Positions 53,801-64,000 of a stretch of DNA of 64,000 nucleotides are shown here, in pieces. The stretch comes from Scatophagus argus (taxonomy: Eukaryota; Chordata; Actinopteri; Scatophagidae), in the NCBI RefSeq assembly GCF_020382885.2, contig NC_058502.1, forward strand, positions 16,147,950-16,211,949, read 5' to 3'. Position 1 is the stretch's first letter, and every line of letters begins with the position of its first letter. Position numbers and translations under genes: made by a program. The notes beneath the pieces are model-generated. The model saw only the letters and a program-made list of their open reading frames with translations. It searched no databases and had not been told where the DNA came from.

Positions 53801-56800
53801 AGTTTATTAGGATTTTATCTCCTCCATAATTAGCAGTTACCTGATCTTTTTCTTTTTTATTTGAAGATGTTCTTTAGATATAAACTGCATGAGAAAATTT
53901 CTTCCCTTGACGTTTACACCACCAAAAACAATCCTCATTCTAACAGTAGGCCTATCTGAGATAAGAAACCTGGTATGTTTCCAATCTTCCACAGCTGTCG
54001 CGCCTGTGTGAGCAGGGTTATTGGATGTATTGAGGTCACTTCCTCTGAGAGCAGTGTGGGCACTGAAGCAGTACTCTAGTCAGAGGCTTGGACCATGTAG
54101 CCGGGGGTAAAATGGACTCACCAGTCAGGAGCACAGCAGCGGAGTGTCTCCCCAAAGTCCCAGGGGTCGGAGCAAACGATTACTCGGTGCACAGCCTGGT
54201 TGTAGAGGCGGCAGCCAGAGTTTGTTCTGCTCGTTGTGTTTTAGGAATCAGCCCTGCTGCAAAGACAAAAACCATCACCCACCAGCACTCATCAAAATGG
54301 CGGTTGAGGATCCACATAAGTTGTCAGGTAGTATTGTCATCTTCCCTAACTGTACATACATTTTCAGAAGTTTCTGTTGTTAAGTTATAGCCCACTTAAC
54401 CTCTGGTGAACTCCAGTTAACTGGAGCGTGGCCACATGCTGTGCCTTGCCGGAGGCCCCACTTGGCTTTTACGCCGGACTTTCCACCTCTGCAGAACCAC
54501 ATCCTGCCTCTGTCCACTCCATTAAGGAATAGAGCTAGCATTGGTTAAAGGGCCACTCCAGTGTTTCTGCATGTTTTAAGCTACATTTCTACAACTTGTG
54601 GAAACTTTACATCACTACTGACCAATTCACTGATTCATATATTATGATTTGTTTGCACCGTGTAACTTCCATTATCATCTTGTGGTTATCTTATTATCTA
54701 ATGAGACCATTTTTTTTAAAAAAAAATTTTGGACACAGGACGGATTGTAGTGAGACTTGCTCTCATGACCTCGGCTGATGTCAAATTTGCATTTACCCCA
54801 GATTTCACCCCATTCTGCTTAAACTTTGCGAAGCAGCTATTAACGTAATGCTTTCCAAATACTAAATAAAGACTTTGATGCGATAAAGCTCTGTAAAAGT
54901 TTTGTTTTGTACATTACTGAATGTCCTCTGAAGGAGGTGTTGTCTAAATGTACTTAATTTATAATATCAGAAAGAATACAATTTTAGGTGAATTTAGGGC
55001 CCAAATTCTCAGTCTTAAAAAAAGAAAGTGAATTTATTTCGCACTGCACTCTTCAGACTATGACAGGTGAAATCATAGAAGAATGGTTCCCCACACATAC
55101 TTGCAGTATTTTTCTTCCCTCTAGAGATTATACTGAATATAAGAAAAAAAGTTCTGCTTTCACTTTTCCTTTGAGCCCTTCACAGTCAGGTTCAACCCGT
55201 GTATCTGAACTTCCATTTTAAAGAAAAACACTTGCATCTGCCTGATTCAGCTCAAGTCAGTGGAGGAGATCAGATCCTCTTCACAACGCAGTACATCCAC
55301 CCTCAAGCTCTTACACTCTGGTTACATAAAACTCATTTCATGTGAGAACTCCCAACTGGGCTACATTAAATGCACGGTAAATCAGAGACGACAGACTTGG
55401 CAACTTTGCTCCACACCAGCCAAATATTCACTCATATGTTATAATATTCATTGCATCTCCTTACATTTCCTCCTCAAAAGTACCACCCCACAGTCTCCTG
55501 AGAGTAGGCCTCCCAGATAGAAGAAATAATATTTTCACATCACAGGAGTCCTTTGGTTAGCTGCTGTTGTGGTTGTTTATCACTGCTGGATAGAATGTCT
55601 GAGCAGCTGCCTCTCTGCCTCCTCTTCTCACGCTGCTCTCTTAGTTTGTCCTGTCACTCTAACTGATGCAAACAAATTTCCGTCTGCTGTGAGATATGTT
55701 TACTCTCATGTAACTTAAATTTATCTCTAATGTAATTTTCATGAAACCAGGCAAGATGCGCCACTCGAAAAGAGTGCAAGAAAATATCACTTGATTCAAG
55801 ACCCAAGATGAAACATTGAGAAAAGTGGTTTTCACTCAGTTCAAGAAAATATTACACATGTTCAAATTTTTAGAAAATGCTTTATAGTTCATTTGAATTA
55901 AGTTCCACAGCCATTGTTCAACAAATATTCCATCATATTTCTGAATTTAAATGCATACATCCAGAGATTTCTGGTGTGAAGTGGATCTTACTGTGTTGGT
56001 GTTTTGTTTGTTTTGCTGGCACATGTGGTTAAATCGTGTGTGTGTGTGTGTGCGCGCGTGTGTGTATGCAGTTTTCTTGGCTCGCTCTCTGTGGCAGCTG
56101 AGGGAGCTGTCAGAACAACTTGACTTACGCTGCCTCGTGTCACTTTGCGTGGGATGGTAATTTACTACAAATGATATTGCATTCTTTCGGCTGACAGCCT
56201 GCCAATGCCGTCAATTGGCAAAGCCAGAAAAGTCGTTTGTCTGCTTTTTGCCCCCTTAAATCCCCCACTGCCACACCTAGCGACTTTAAAGGTCAAGGGC
56301 ATATCGGCAGGCTCACCTGGTAAATCTTTAATAAGTGAAAGAGTCAGCTCCATCTGGAGTTCAGCAGTTCACCGCAGAGCAGCAGGGGAGGCAGCACACG
56401 TGTCAGGAAGATCCTCTGAACGCGTCCACCGCCAGTTATTCACGTTTTCTCTTGCAAAAACATCACCTTTTGACAGCCCAGCTGTTGTGCCACTTTCATG
56501 CCCGTGGGACAGATGTGTGTGAGGTGATGCAATCATGATGTTAGTCTGGATTAGTCTGGATTCTGGAAAGAATGGAAAGAAGAAAAGGAGAGACAAAAAA
56601 CACATTGCACTTAAACAAGTACCACAGTGCTCTGTGAGAAATTGGAAACAACACACTTGGTGTTAGAGTTTATGTCTCTATTTGTGACAGGTGTCGAAGC
56701 TGAAGGTTACAATATGTACCCAATGCAACCACCCACACTAATGTTGTTTACTGCTAGATGGATCCTTCCAAGTCAAGGACAGAGACATCTGAACATCCTC

Positions 56801-58000
56801 CTCATTGCTGTCATAAATATATCATAACCGTGATAAATACGAGGCAACAGGCAGTTCTCTAAAAGTCTCTGAAGTAACAGTTTTTTATTTTAAATGATTC
56901 AGAGGGAGGTGACTACACCTGCACCTGTAGACTGAAGCTATGAGATAGGATTCATGGTCCATTCGCTATTACAGGCTCTATAGTTAAGCGTTTATAGTCT
57001 TGAGATTAGAATATTCAGCACTGGCAGAGTCAAGCAGGATGACTTCATTGCATAATTTAAATGAAAATGACGGTAAATTCAGGTAGTGTGATGACAGTGG
57101 TGATTAAGGGAGCCCAAAAGCACCCTGGTTGCAGAGAAATAAGACAGAAAAAAGGCAAGCTCATCAAACTGGCAGATGAACTGAAAGATAGGGTGAGTCG
57201 ACAGCAATGAATTACTTTAGTAATGTTTGCAGATTCATGGTTGCCTCTTCCTCTTTGTGTCAGTTGTAATTACACAGGCACCTATGGGAGAGGCAGGGAG
57301 AGAGATGAAAGCACTGTGAAACCAGGACATGAACAAAGCCAGAAACAGAAAGAGGGGGGGCCAAGGCTTGAACACCAAACCATGACAGACAGCCTTTGGG
57401 GCTGTTTTATTCAGCTGCCAGGAGCTTTTTAGGATTCGTTTTATCTGCTCTGCCTTCCCACCCACCCACACGCCCACCCCTCTGGATGGTGCTCCAGATG
57501 ATTTGTGTCCAGTTTGACTTCACTCGAGCCAACACAGCATCTAAAAGCAGACGCACTTTGCCTCCTTCTCTGCAATCAGCCCACCTGTCTTGGGTTTGAG
57601 AGGCTGTTAAACCACTTTTTTACGTTGAGTGGGTTTATTTGCATTTAAGTCAAAGGTCACTTTAGGTTGTACATTTTCAAAATGAATTTAGATGTTGATC
57701 TTTTATCTGGATTTTGGTTTTTTTTGGTGTTTTTTTTAAGCGGTCTCATGAAAACATTCTGTGACTGGTGAATGCAGCAAATCATGTTTTATGTTAATCT
57801 CATGTCGCATATCACAGTCCACGAATGAAAGAACCCTGCATTAGGTTGGATTAAGTGAAGGAGGTGAAACCACCAGTAATCATCATTTAGTCACATGCCA
57901 TGAAGATCTTTTCTATTTTTTTCTGCTAAAGTTAACCCTTATGTCTTGCAGATGTTTCTCAGAAATTCAACCTAATTGTTTGTACATGAAAGGAGCAGCT
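50892..58000. other. Non-coding right flank, part 1
   Basis: No exon of a known family was found on either strand. There is an AT-rich region to about 52450 (with a TTATTATTA-type run near 51890-51930) and a block near 52480-52570 ending in a strong donor-like GTGGGTGAGTAAG. A repeat-like TTTATTTATATAGCACTTTC is at 53219-53238, and a CpG-richer patch at 54080-54330. A (TG)n/(CG) run is at about 56036-56066. The short open frames here show no domain and no convincing splice context. Confidence 0.5.
51120..51345. repeat. Dispersed fish repeat, fragment
   Basis: Phrases such as AAGGAAAAACTCCCAGAAGA, GGAGAAACCTC and GAGGGATCCCTCACCCAGGA are typical of a repeat found in many fish introns and flanks, probably a non-LTR element tail. 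No coding frame is present. Confidence 0.45.
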
Positions 58001-58004
58001 AGCA

Positions 58005-58320
58005 GTTCTGTTTCGCTGCACTTATGCTGAATGCGAACATGATCATGCTAACATGCCCTCAGTGGCAACATGTTGATGATGCCAAGCAGGTCTAATTTTT
58101 ACCATGTTAGCATGCTAACCTTTGTTTAATAATACTAAACACGGGTTTGCGATGGTAATCAGTCAGTGTACTTAGTCACAAGCTGAAGTCAGACACCCAA
58201 ATTTCATGGCAGCTCAGTAGTCAGTAATTTCACTTAAAGCCAAAAGTCAGGCTGCTATGGGAACCACAAACATCTGTACAAAATTTCATGGCAATTCATT
58301 TTATAATAAAAACAAAATGC
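58005..58320. repeat. Dispersed repeat with GCTAACATG motif
   Basis: The run of ATGCTAACATG, CCATGTTAGCATGCTAAC and AATTTCATGGCA phrases is characteristic of a common non-coding repeat in spiny-rayed fish. No frame or clear terminal repeats were seen. Confidence 0.5.
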
Positions 58321-58554
58321 ATAATTAATTCATTACAAGCCTTTGGGTAGTCACAGCTCCATTCACTGAAGATGCTGTCCTAGACACATGTATTGATCCG
58401 TTTTGGAAAGAAGCCTATTCTGTCTGGTTCCTTCAAAAAATCAATAGCAGTCAAAGTCAGTGAATCCTTTATAAAGCAAAATTCAGTGTGTCAACATTTA
58501 GCAAAAAGGCAGGTAGTGCAGGATTAGAAGTCAGATTGCTCTCTTTCAGTCTTA

Positions 58555-58875
58555 GTCAGTGGTAGAAGAAGTACTCAGATCTTGCATTTTAAGGTTTGTA
58601 GGATGTCAGGGGGCATATATGGAATATAATATTCATAATTATGTTTTCATTCATTTATAATCACATGAAAATAAAAACTTTTGCTTTTCCTTTTTGTTAC
58701 TTTACCTTGTGTTTATAGCGGCCACTGTCAGGGAGGGTGAGAGTTCAGTTGATTGCAAGCTGCAGTCACACAGCTACATGCCACTAAAACCTACACACTG
58801 GACATTTAAGTAAAAGCAATATCACAGTGTAGAAATACTCCAGTGCAAGTAAAAGTCATACACAGAAAATGTATT
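58555..58875 (+). repeat. Dispersed CAGTGGTAGAAGAAGTACTC repeat
   Basis: It begins CAGTGGTAGAAGAAGTACTC and ends with AAATACTCCAGTGCAAGTAA then AAGTCATAC, resembling a very common fish MITE-type repeat related to the one in copy B. The middle is diverged. Confidence 0.5.
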
Positions 58876-61800
58876 GGCATGACCAATGGTCCATTTCAGA
58901 ACATTACATTACTGGATTATAATTATTGATGCATTAATGTGTTCATCACTGTAATATTGCAGCTGGTAGAGGTGAAGTTAATGTTAATTACTTTATATAC
59001 TGCAGTTAGAATTTCTCTCCTGGGATCAAAAAAATTAACATGAAAATTAAAAATCTTATTGTGTATTGTAAAGCATAAGTAATTGAATAAATGTCTCCAA
59101 GTAATTTCTACTGCTGTTCAAAGTATATACAAGAATGTGAATCATTTCATTCCTATTAGTCCAGATATTTAAGCAGTTTTTTGGTGGATATAATGAATAT
59201 ATGGGTGTTATTAAAGCATGTATTCATGGGGCTGGTTCACTGATACAGTACAAACACTTGAGACATTTTTGTTGTATATAAAACTCTCTGTATCCTGTAA
59301 ATAGCCTGATAAGATGTCCTTTTAAAAGCCGCTGTAGGGATAAGCACAGTTGAATCAAATTCAATGCACAGCACATCTGGGCTCTCAGAAATCCTTTTAG
59401 GGATGGTTGAGAGTCCCCCATTGCTGGCACGCAGCTCCTCTGTTCTTCATCAGACCCAAATTTGTGGCATTACACTCAGAGAGCCATCTCATAAATGGAT
59501 TTCTTGTTGTGTGTGAAGCCTCATAGGAGAATCAGTGCACCATGTGGCCATCTGTCCTCATACTTCCAGCCTCCTGAGCTCACTTTCCCAGAAATCAACA
59601 CCCTGTGGTCTGAGTCACCCTCACCATCCTGTTGTCTGCATTTATTTATTTTTTTCCATTAAGGTCTGTAAGCACTATCAAGTGTGTTTTTTTTCCCCTT
59701 ATGAGCACATGTTGTACCCTTTCATTAGCGGCATGTCATTCTGTGGAGAACATTACAGATAATGCCATCCCTAAGAGCTTCTTCCTCGCTGTGCATTATC
59801 TCCATTGGAGGACATATAGCAACACAAGTGGGAAATGTATTGTACCCTCTTTCATGGCAGGGAGAATCAATAGTAGTCTATTGATTTCTGACATCACATC
59901 CATTTCTTCATAATATTTCAAGGGCCGGTGCATCTGTTCCCTCTTTTAGCACTTAAGCTCAGTATCTTCTTTATGACAGTGCTGTGCATGATACAGTCTT
60001 AAGGCTCCTGACGTGTGTTTGGCACATGTACAGTGGCTGAAGCTGTGAAAAGCTGGTTCTTGTCTCCTTTAGATATTTGTGCACTACAGCCTTTCACTTT
60101 TTTGTATTGATGTTACCATTTTATTTCATCTCAAATGCTGGAAAATCCAGTGGAAACACTGGTTCATGAACCCAAATGAATACACCTTTTGTACAGATGC
60201 AACAAATATACTAGTACTTGATTTTTAAAGGAATAGTTCAAGTGGGAAATATTCTTATTCACTTTTTTGCTGACAGATAAATGAGAAAATTGATATCACT
60301 TTCTATAGTAAATAAGTAGCTTGGCTTTGTCCAAAGGTAACAAAGCAAACTACCAGAATCAAACTGTAAGTCTCTCTCATTATCATTTTATATCCTAATC
60401 GGTACCAGACCCATAGTGTTAAAATGTCATATCACTCTTTAAGTGGTTATGCCAGACTATTGGTGCAAGATATAATAGGCAATTTAAAGGTGCTGGTAGT
60501 ATCAGGCAAGTGTCCTCCTGTCTTTGGCTTTGGAATACAATCACTTGGCACCTAGCAGCAAGTGGGAGATCATTTCTTTGACACACAGCACTAGTGATAT
60601 TTTAATTTCCAATCATGAATAAATATTAATACCAATAGAATATTATCACACCACACATGAGTAACTTTTCATCACCTGGCCACATTTCGCTCCCATCTGC
60701 CAGCTGTCTGGGAGGACAATGACTGGCCACACAAGCCAGTCATTGAAATCACCAGCCAATTGGCTAACTCCGTTTGGAGCCACATATCAAGCTGGCCTCC
60801 CTGTGGAGTGGCACCTGGATATTTGGTCCTGCCCACTGTTCTGCTGCTAATTGTGTGGAAGCAAAAGCCTCTGTGGCAAATGAATCCTTCCATCACTCCA
60901 TTGTGTTTTCCTGTTTTGCCAGCATCAGAGCAGGACTGGTGGGACAAGGCTGGGGCTTGCAAAGCATATTTGGAGCGCATGACTCTCACTTTGACACAGT
61001 CAGTGCAACATCTGGTGATTACAGAATGTTCAGTTAAGTGCACCATGGTAACTACACCAAATAAACGTTATATTCTGAATCATTTTTAGTCAACCTGGAT
61101 TTGCCTATGGTTGCTTTGAGTTCACATGCACTTTGACTGACGACAGTGTGTCCTCTAGGGGGCACTGTTGTATCAGGCTTTATCCCACTGTAAGAGTTGA
61201 AGGAGGAGGGAAGTGGCATGGCCATCTACCACCATATCTGTATTTGTGTTCTCACTTTGTAAGACAATGGAGCCATATTCTTAACCAATCTAACCTCTGC
61301 CTGGAGAAAGAGACGGATGGCATGGCACTTTCCCTCCTGTGTCAAATTAAAACAGATTCCCATTGTGGAAAAGCAGATAACACTCCCACAATTCAATACC
61401 GCCATTGTATGACCAATACAGGAAATATGGCACATGTTGACTGAGGGATATATATCTTTTCACGGTAATTAAACCATTAATCGATATTATGTTCTGATCC
61501 TGAATGGTTGCCCCTAGAACTGACAAACTCATTTTAATTATGGAAGAACTACTGGAGGAATGTTGAACCCTGCGAGAACAATGGGCCTGATCCCTGTCCA
61601 GGGACCATATCAGTTTTATAAGCATATGTAATTAGTTAGAGGTTACATATGTTGTCTATGTTTTAAAAACAGAGCCAGATGCTTTCAGATAATGCATAAT
61701 GTGCTGTATAATTTCTTTGACCTTGCCCTGACTATCGCTCTCCTCAAAATCTTTGATTGGCCTGCCCCTCACATCTCACCCCCACTCTTTTCGCTACCAG

Positions 61801-62173
61801 TTAAACCAACTCGCTCCTCAGGTATTTGAATATGAATACCATCTTTCACTGTGTTATTGGCCTCCTTTTCCCCTCCCGTCCTTCATTACAAATGATCTCT
61901 CAGCACTAATGAGTACATGTCTAAAAATACTCTCCTTGTCCAGAGAGCTGGATGTGTTGTGGTGCGTATTGGGTTTTAACAGATGTTAATGGTTATGGAA
62001 CATCAGAGTGGTGTAATGAATAGAGGCACGGCTACTCAGACTTCATTTATAAAGAATATTTTAATATTCAACATGCATCCGCACCCACCCACTGAAATTC
62101 TGCAGCCATGGATTCAGTTTAGACGCCCCTACCCCCTTCCTGACTACCTTTTAACATACCGGTGGTGTTCTCT

Positions 62174-62187
62174 GTTGCCATGGTAAC
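62174..62187. promoter_or_regulatory. Palindromic RFX X-box site
   Basis: GTTGCCATGGTAAC fits the symmetrical RFX consensus GTTRCCATGGYAAC at every position on both strands. RFX factors bind such sites in promoters and enhancers, notably of ciliary genes. No promoter or gene is visible next to it, so it may be part of a distal enhancer. Confidence 0.6.
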
Positions 62188-63754
62188 ACCACATGACCTT
62201 TCCTGGGAGGTCGAGCTCATGTCAGTGTGTTGCTCGAAAGATTTCATTCCAGTTCTCCACCCACTGGTGGTCTTTGCAGTTGGAAATGTTCTCTGGTTTG
62301 ATGGATGAGGGAAATGTTCCAACTGGACCTGAATCAGAGTGAAAGAAAACGTAAGGTGATGGATGGAGCCATCACCAACCTCTTCTAATTAACTGACAGG
62401 GTCCCCTCATTGCCTGCATGAGGTTCCAATGACTTAATTCACAGAAAAATGTGTGGGCATGGCCATATTTGCTTTCGCCAACCTTCTCCACAGGATTAAA
62501 AAGGAGCATACTTGAATCAAGTTTATCCTCACTTGAGATGGGTTAGCAGATGGTACTGGAGGAGAAAATGCAGACAAATTTTAATAGCAAAGAACTACTG
62601 TAGGCTGGTATTTATGGAGTAATTTTAGTTTTGAAAGTCCCCTTTAATTTGCATATAACAAACATAACAAGCTTGTCTTGTTGCTCAACTTGAAATGCTT
62701 ATTAATCAAAGACATAATAACGTTTTGTGTATTTCCCCGTGTAATTACTTTTTCCCCTCCTTGGTTGGTGTCAAGGTTCAACTCAGGTTAATGTGGGTTT
62801 AGATAATGTTTAGGCATCATGAAGATGACTGGTTACCAATAAAGCTAAATTTGGTTCACGCTAAGCCCCACCAAAGATGACAGGTTTGGGTCAGGCTTAT
62901 GCTCAAGCTTGAGCATGGTTCAAGGAGGTTTTTTATTTTAACAGACTGATGTAGCTGCTTCTCACTAACACCAATTAATACAACGTAAACATACACAAAC
63001 AAAATGTAATAAAAGCTGTGATTTAAGAGAGAGTTACGTCCTGGAACTATTCAATGACTAACAACACCTGGTCACAGTGGCTTCCCACAGCGTCATCATT
63101 TGTTGGCAACACACTTAAGAGTATGATACTGTTGTTTTAGTTGAAAAACAACATGTCTGTTGAAAAACAACATGTCTGTCTGTTTATGCATTAAACAAAA
63201 TACATATAAAATATTGATTGTAGAGGTGATAGTTGGCTAATTTTTGAGAGCGTCAGATGGGTTGTTTTGCCTGCTTCCAGTCCTAATGGTAAACTAGAAT
63301 AATCATTTATCTGGTTTCAGACCTCTGAATATGGTACCCAAATCTCTATCTTGTTCCATGATTTAGTCACAGTAGGTCTGGGGTTGGAGAAAGAGTCAAC
63401 CAATAAAAGCCTTGTATGCAAGATTAATAATGTTGCTTAATCTTCCATTGCTTGCAAGCTACCCAGCTACAGCCATGAAAAATGGGTTGTAAGACATTTT
63501 ACGGAAATAAAAGCCTTAAGCTCTAAAATTGACAAGAGCAACAGATAGTTTGACTAAAAATGTCATTTGGAAGGATAGGTCATTCACCACCACAGTGCAA
63601 AACAAAATCCACACTCTTTACCCTGTAACAAGAAATGGACTGTCATTAACAAAATGTCAGGCTGAATGAGTGAAGTCGATCAAAAAAGCATGCTAACTCA
63701 CTGCATCGTTAACGTTGAGACACGAGTCTCCAGACTTGAGTCTCAAGTCTCAAG

Positions 63755-63788
63755 ACATGCCCTCACAGTGTTCAAAGTGAGGGCATGT
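63755..63788. other. 12-bp perfect hairpin
   Basis: ACATGCCCTCAC pairs perfectly with GTGAGGGCATGT across a 10-base loop. Just upstream is a GAGTCTC/CAAGTCTC repeated stretch. The stem does not extend outward, which makes a microRNA precursor unlikely. Confidence 0.5.
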
Positions 63789-64000
63789 ATTTCCCCAGAT
63801 GTTTCTTCATCTACAAATACGGATACAGATTTATTGGCTGGGCCCCAGATTTTCAGTCTCCTTTCATGATCAAAGTGGTATGGAGTGTCCTTTCAGGCTG
63901 AGAGAGAAGGCACATGAATAAGACGGAAAGCATCAACCAAACACCTGCTGAAGGCAAACTGGTCACATTTTTCTCTGAATCAGACAGAGTTGATGAGTCT

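Larger units (their letters stand above)
58876..64000. other. Non-coding right flank, part 2
   Basis: No gene recognised. Two stretches of more balanced, non-repetitive composition, about 59420-60010 and 60660-61060, stand out from the AT-rich background and could be conserved non-coding elements, but this cannot be judged without alignment. A 19-base unit is repeated twice in tandem at 63140-63177. Confidence 0.4.

Noticed and set aside
54088..54390. 100-codon open frame in a CpG-richer patch
   Set aside because: No recognisable domain, no clear splice site in frame and no partner exon. It may be chance or an unannotated first exon, but I cannot support it.

Overview
This is a teleost fish nuclear genome segment, most likely from a spiny-rayed (percomorph) fish. 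It has split genes with GT-AG introns, ordinary fish repeats and no prokaryotic features. The gene order striatin - HEATR5B - GPATCH11 - EIF2AK2 is the one known from human 2p22 and other vertebrates, which supports each identification independently of the protein matches.

Layout. (1) 1-2923, minus: first coding exon of strn, with the rest of the gene off the left edge. (2) 3290-21700, minus: complete heatr5b, 35 coding exons that I could join in one frame to a 2048-residue protein. (3) 21982-24144, plus: complete gpatch11, 8 coding exons and 257 residues, head to head with heatr5b across an ~0.9 kb shared promoter interval. (4) 24748-50891, plus: three tandem genes for the antiviral dsRNA-activated eIF2alpha kinase PKR (eif2ak2), here called copies A, B and C. 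(5) 50892-64000: about 13 kb with no gene I can recognise, only dispersed repeats, microsatellites and a few possible regulatory sites.

The PKR array is the most interesting part. Copies A (682 residues) and B (685 residues) each have three dsRNA-binding motifs (dsRBMs), a Ser/Thr-rich linker and a complete kinase domain. Each has an exact interferon-stimulated response element just upstream of its start. Copy C keeps a complete kinase domain, but its dsRNA-sensing half is eroded. The exons for dsRBM3 are missing, dsRBM1 and dsRBM2 have lost their diagnostic residues, and the normal start of exon 2 now has no splice acceptor and an in-frame stop. An internal acceptor 41 bases downstream restores the frame exactly, so copy C can still encode a 532-residue kinase. 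No interferon element is visible upstream of copy C. Copies A and C are about 98% identical over exons 15-16 including introns, and A and B about 95% identical over the dsRBM2 exons including the intron, while flanking exons are much more different. This patchwork suggests ongoing gene conversion.

The PKR introns have taken up mobile DNA: a nearly full-length but dead Tc1/mariner element and a possible solo LTR in copy C, and a Tc1 remnant, a non-LTR retrotransposon fragment and an hAT-like repeat in copy B. All exon boundaries were derived by hand from splice sites, reading frame and family resemblance; no alignment or search was run.
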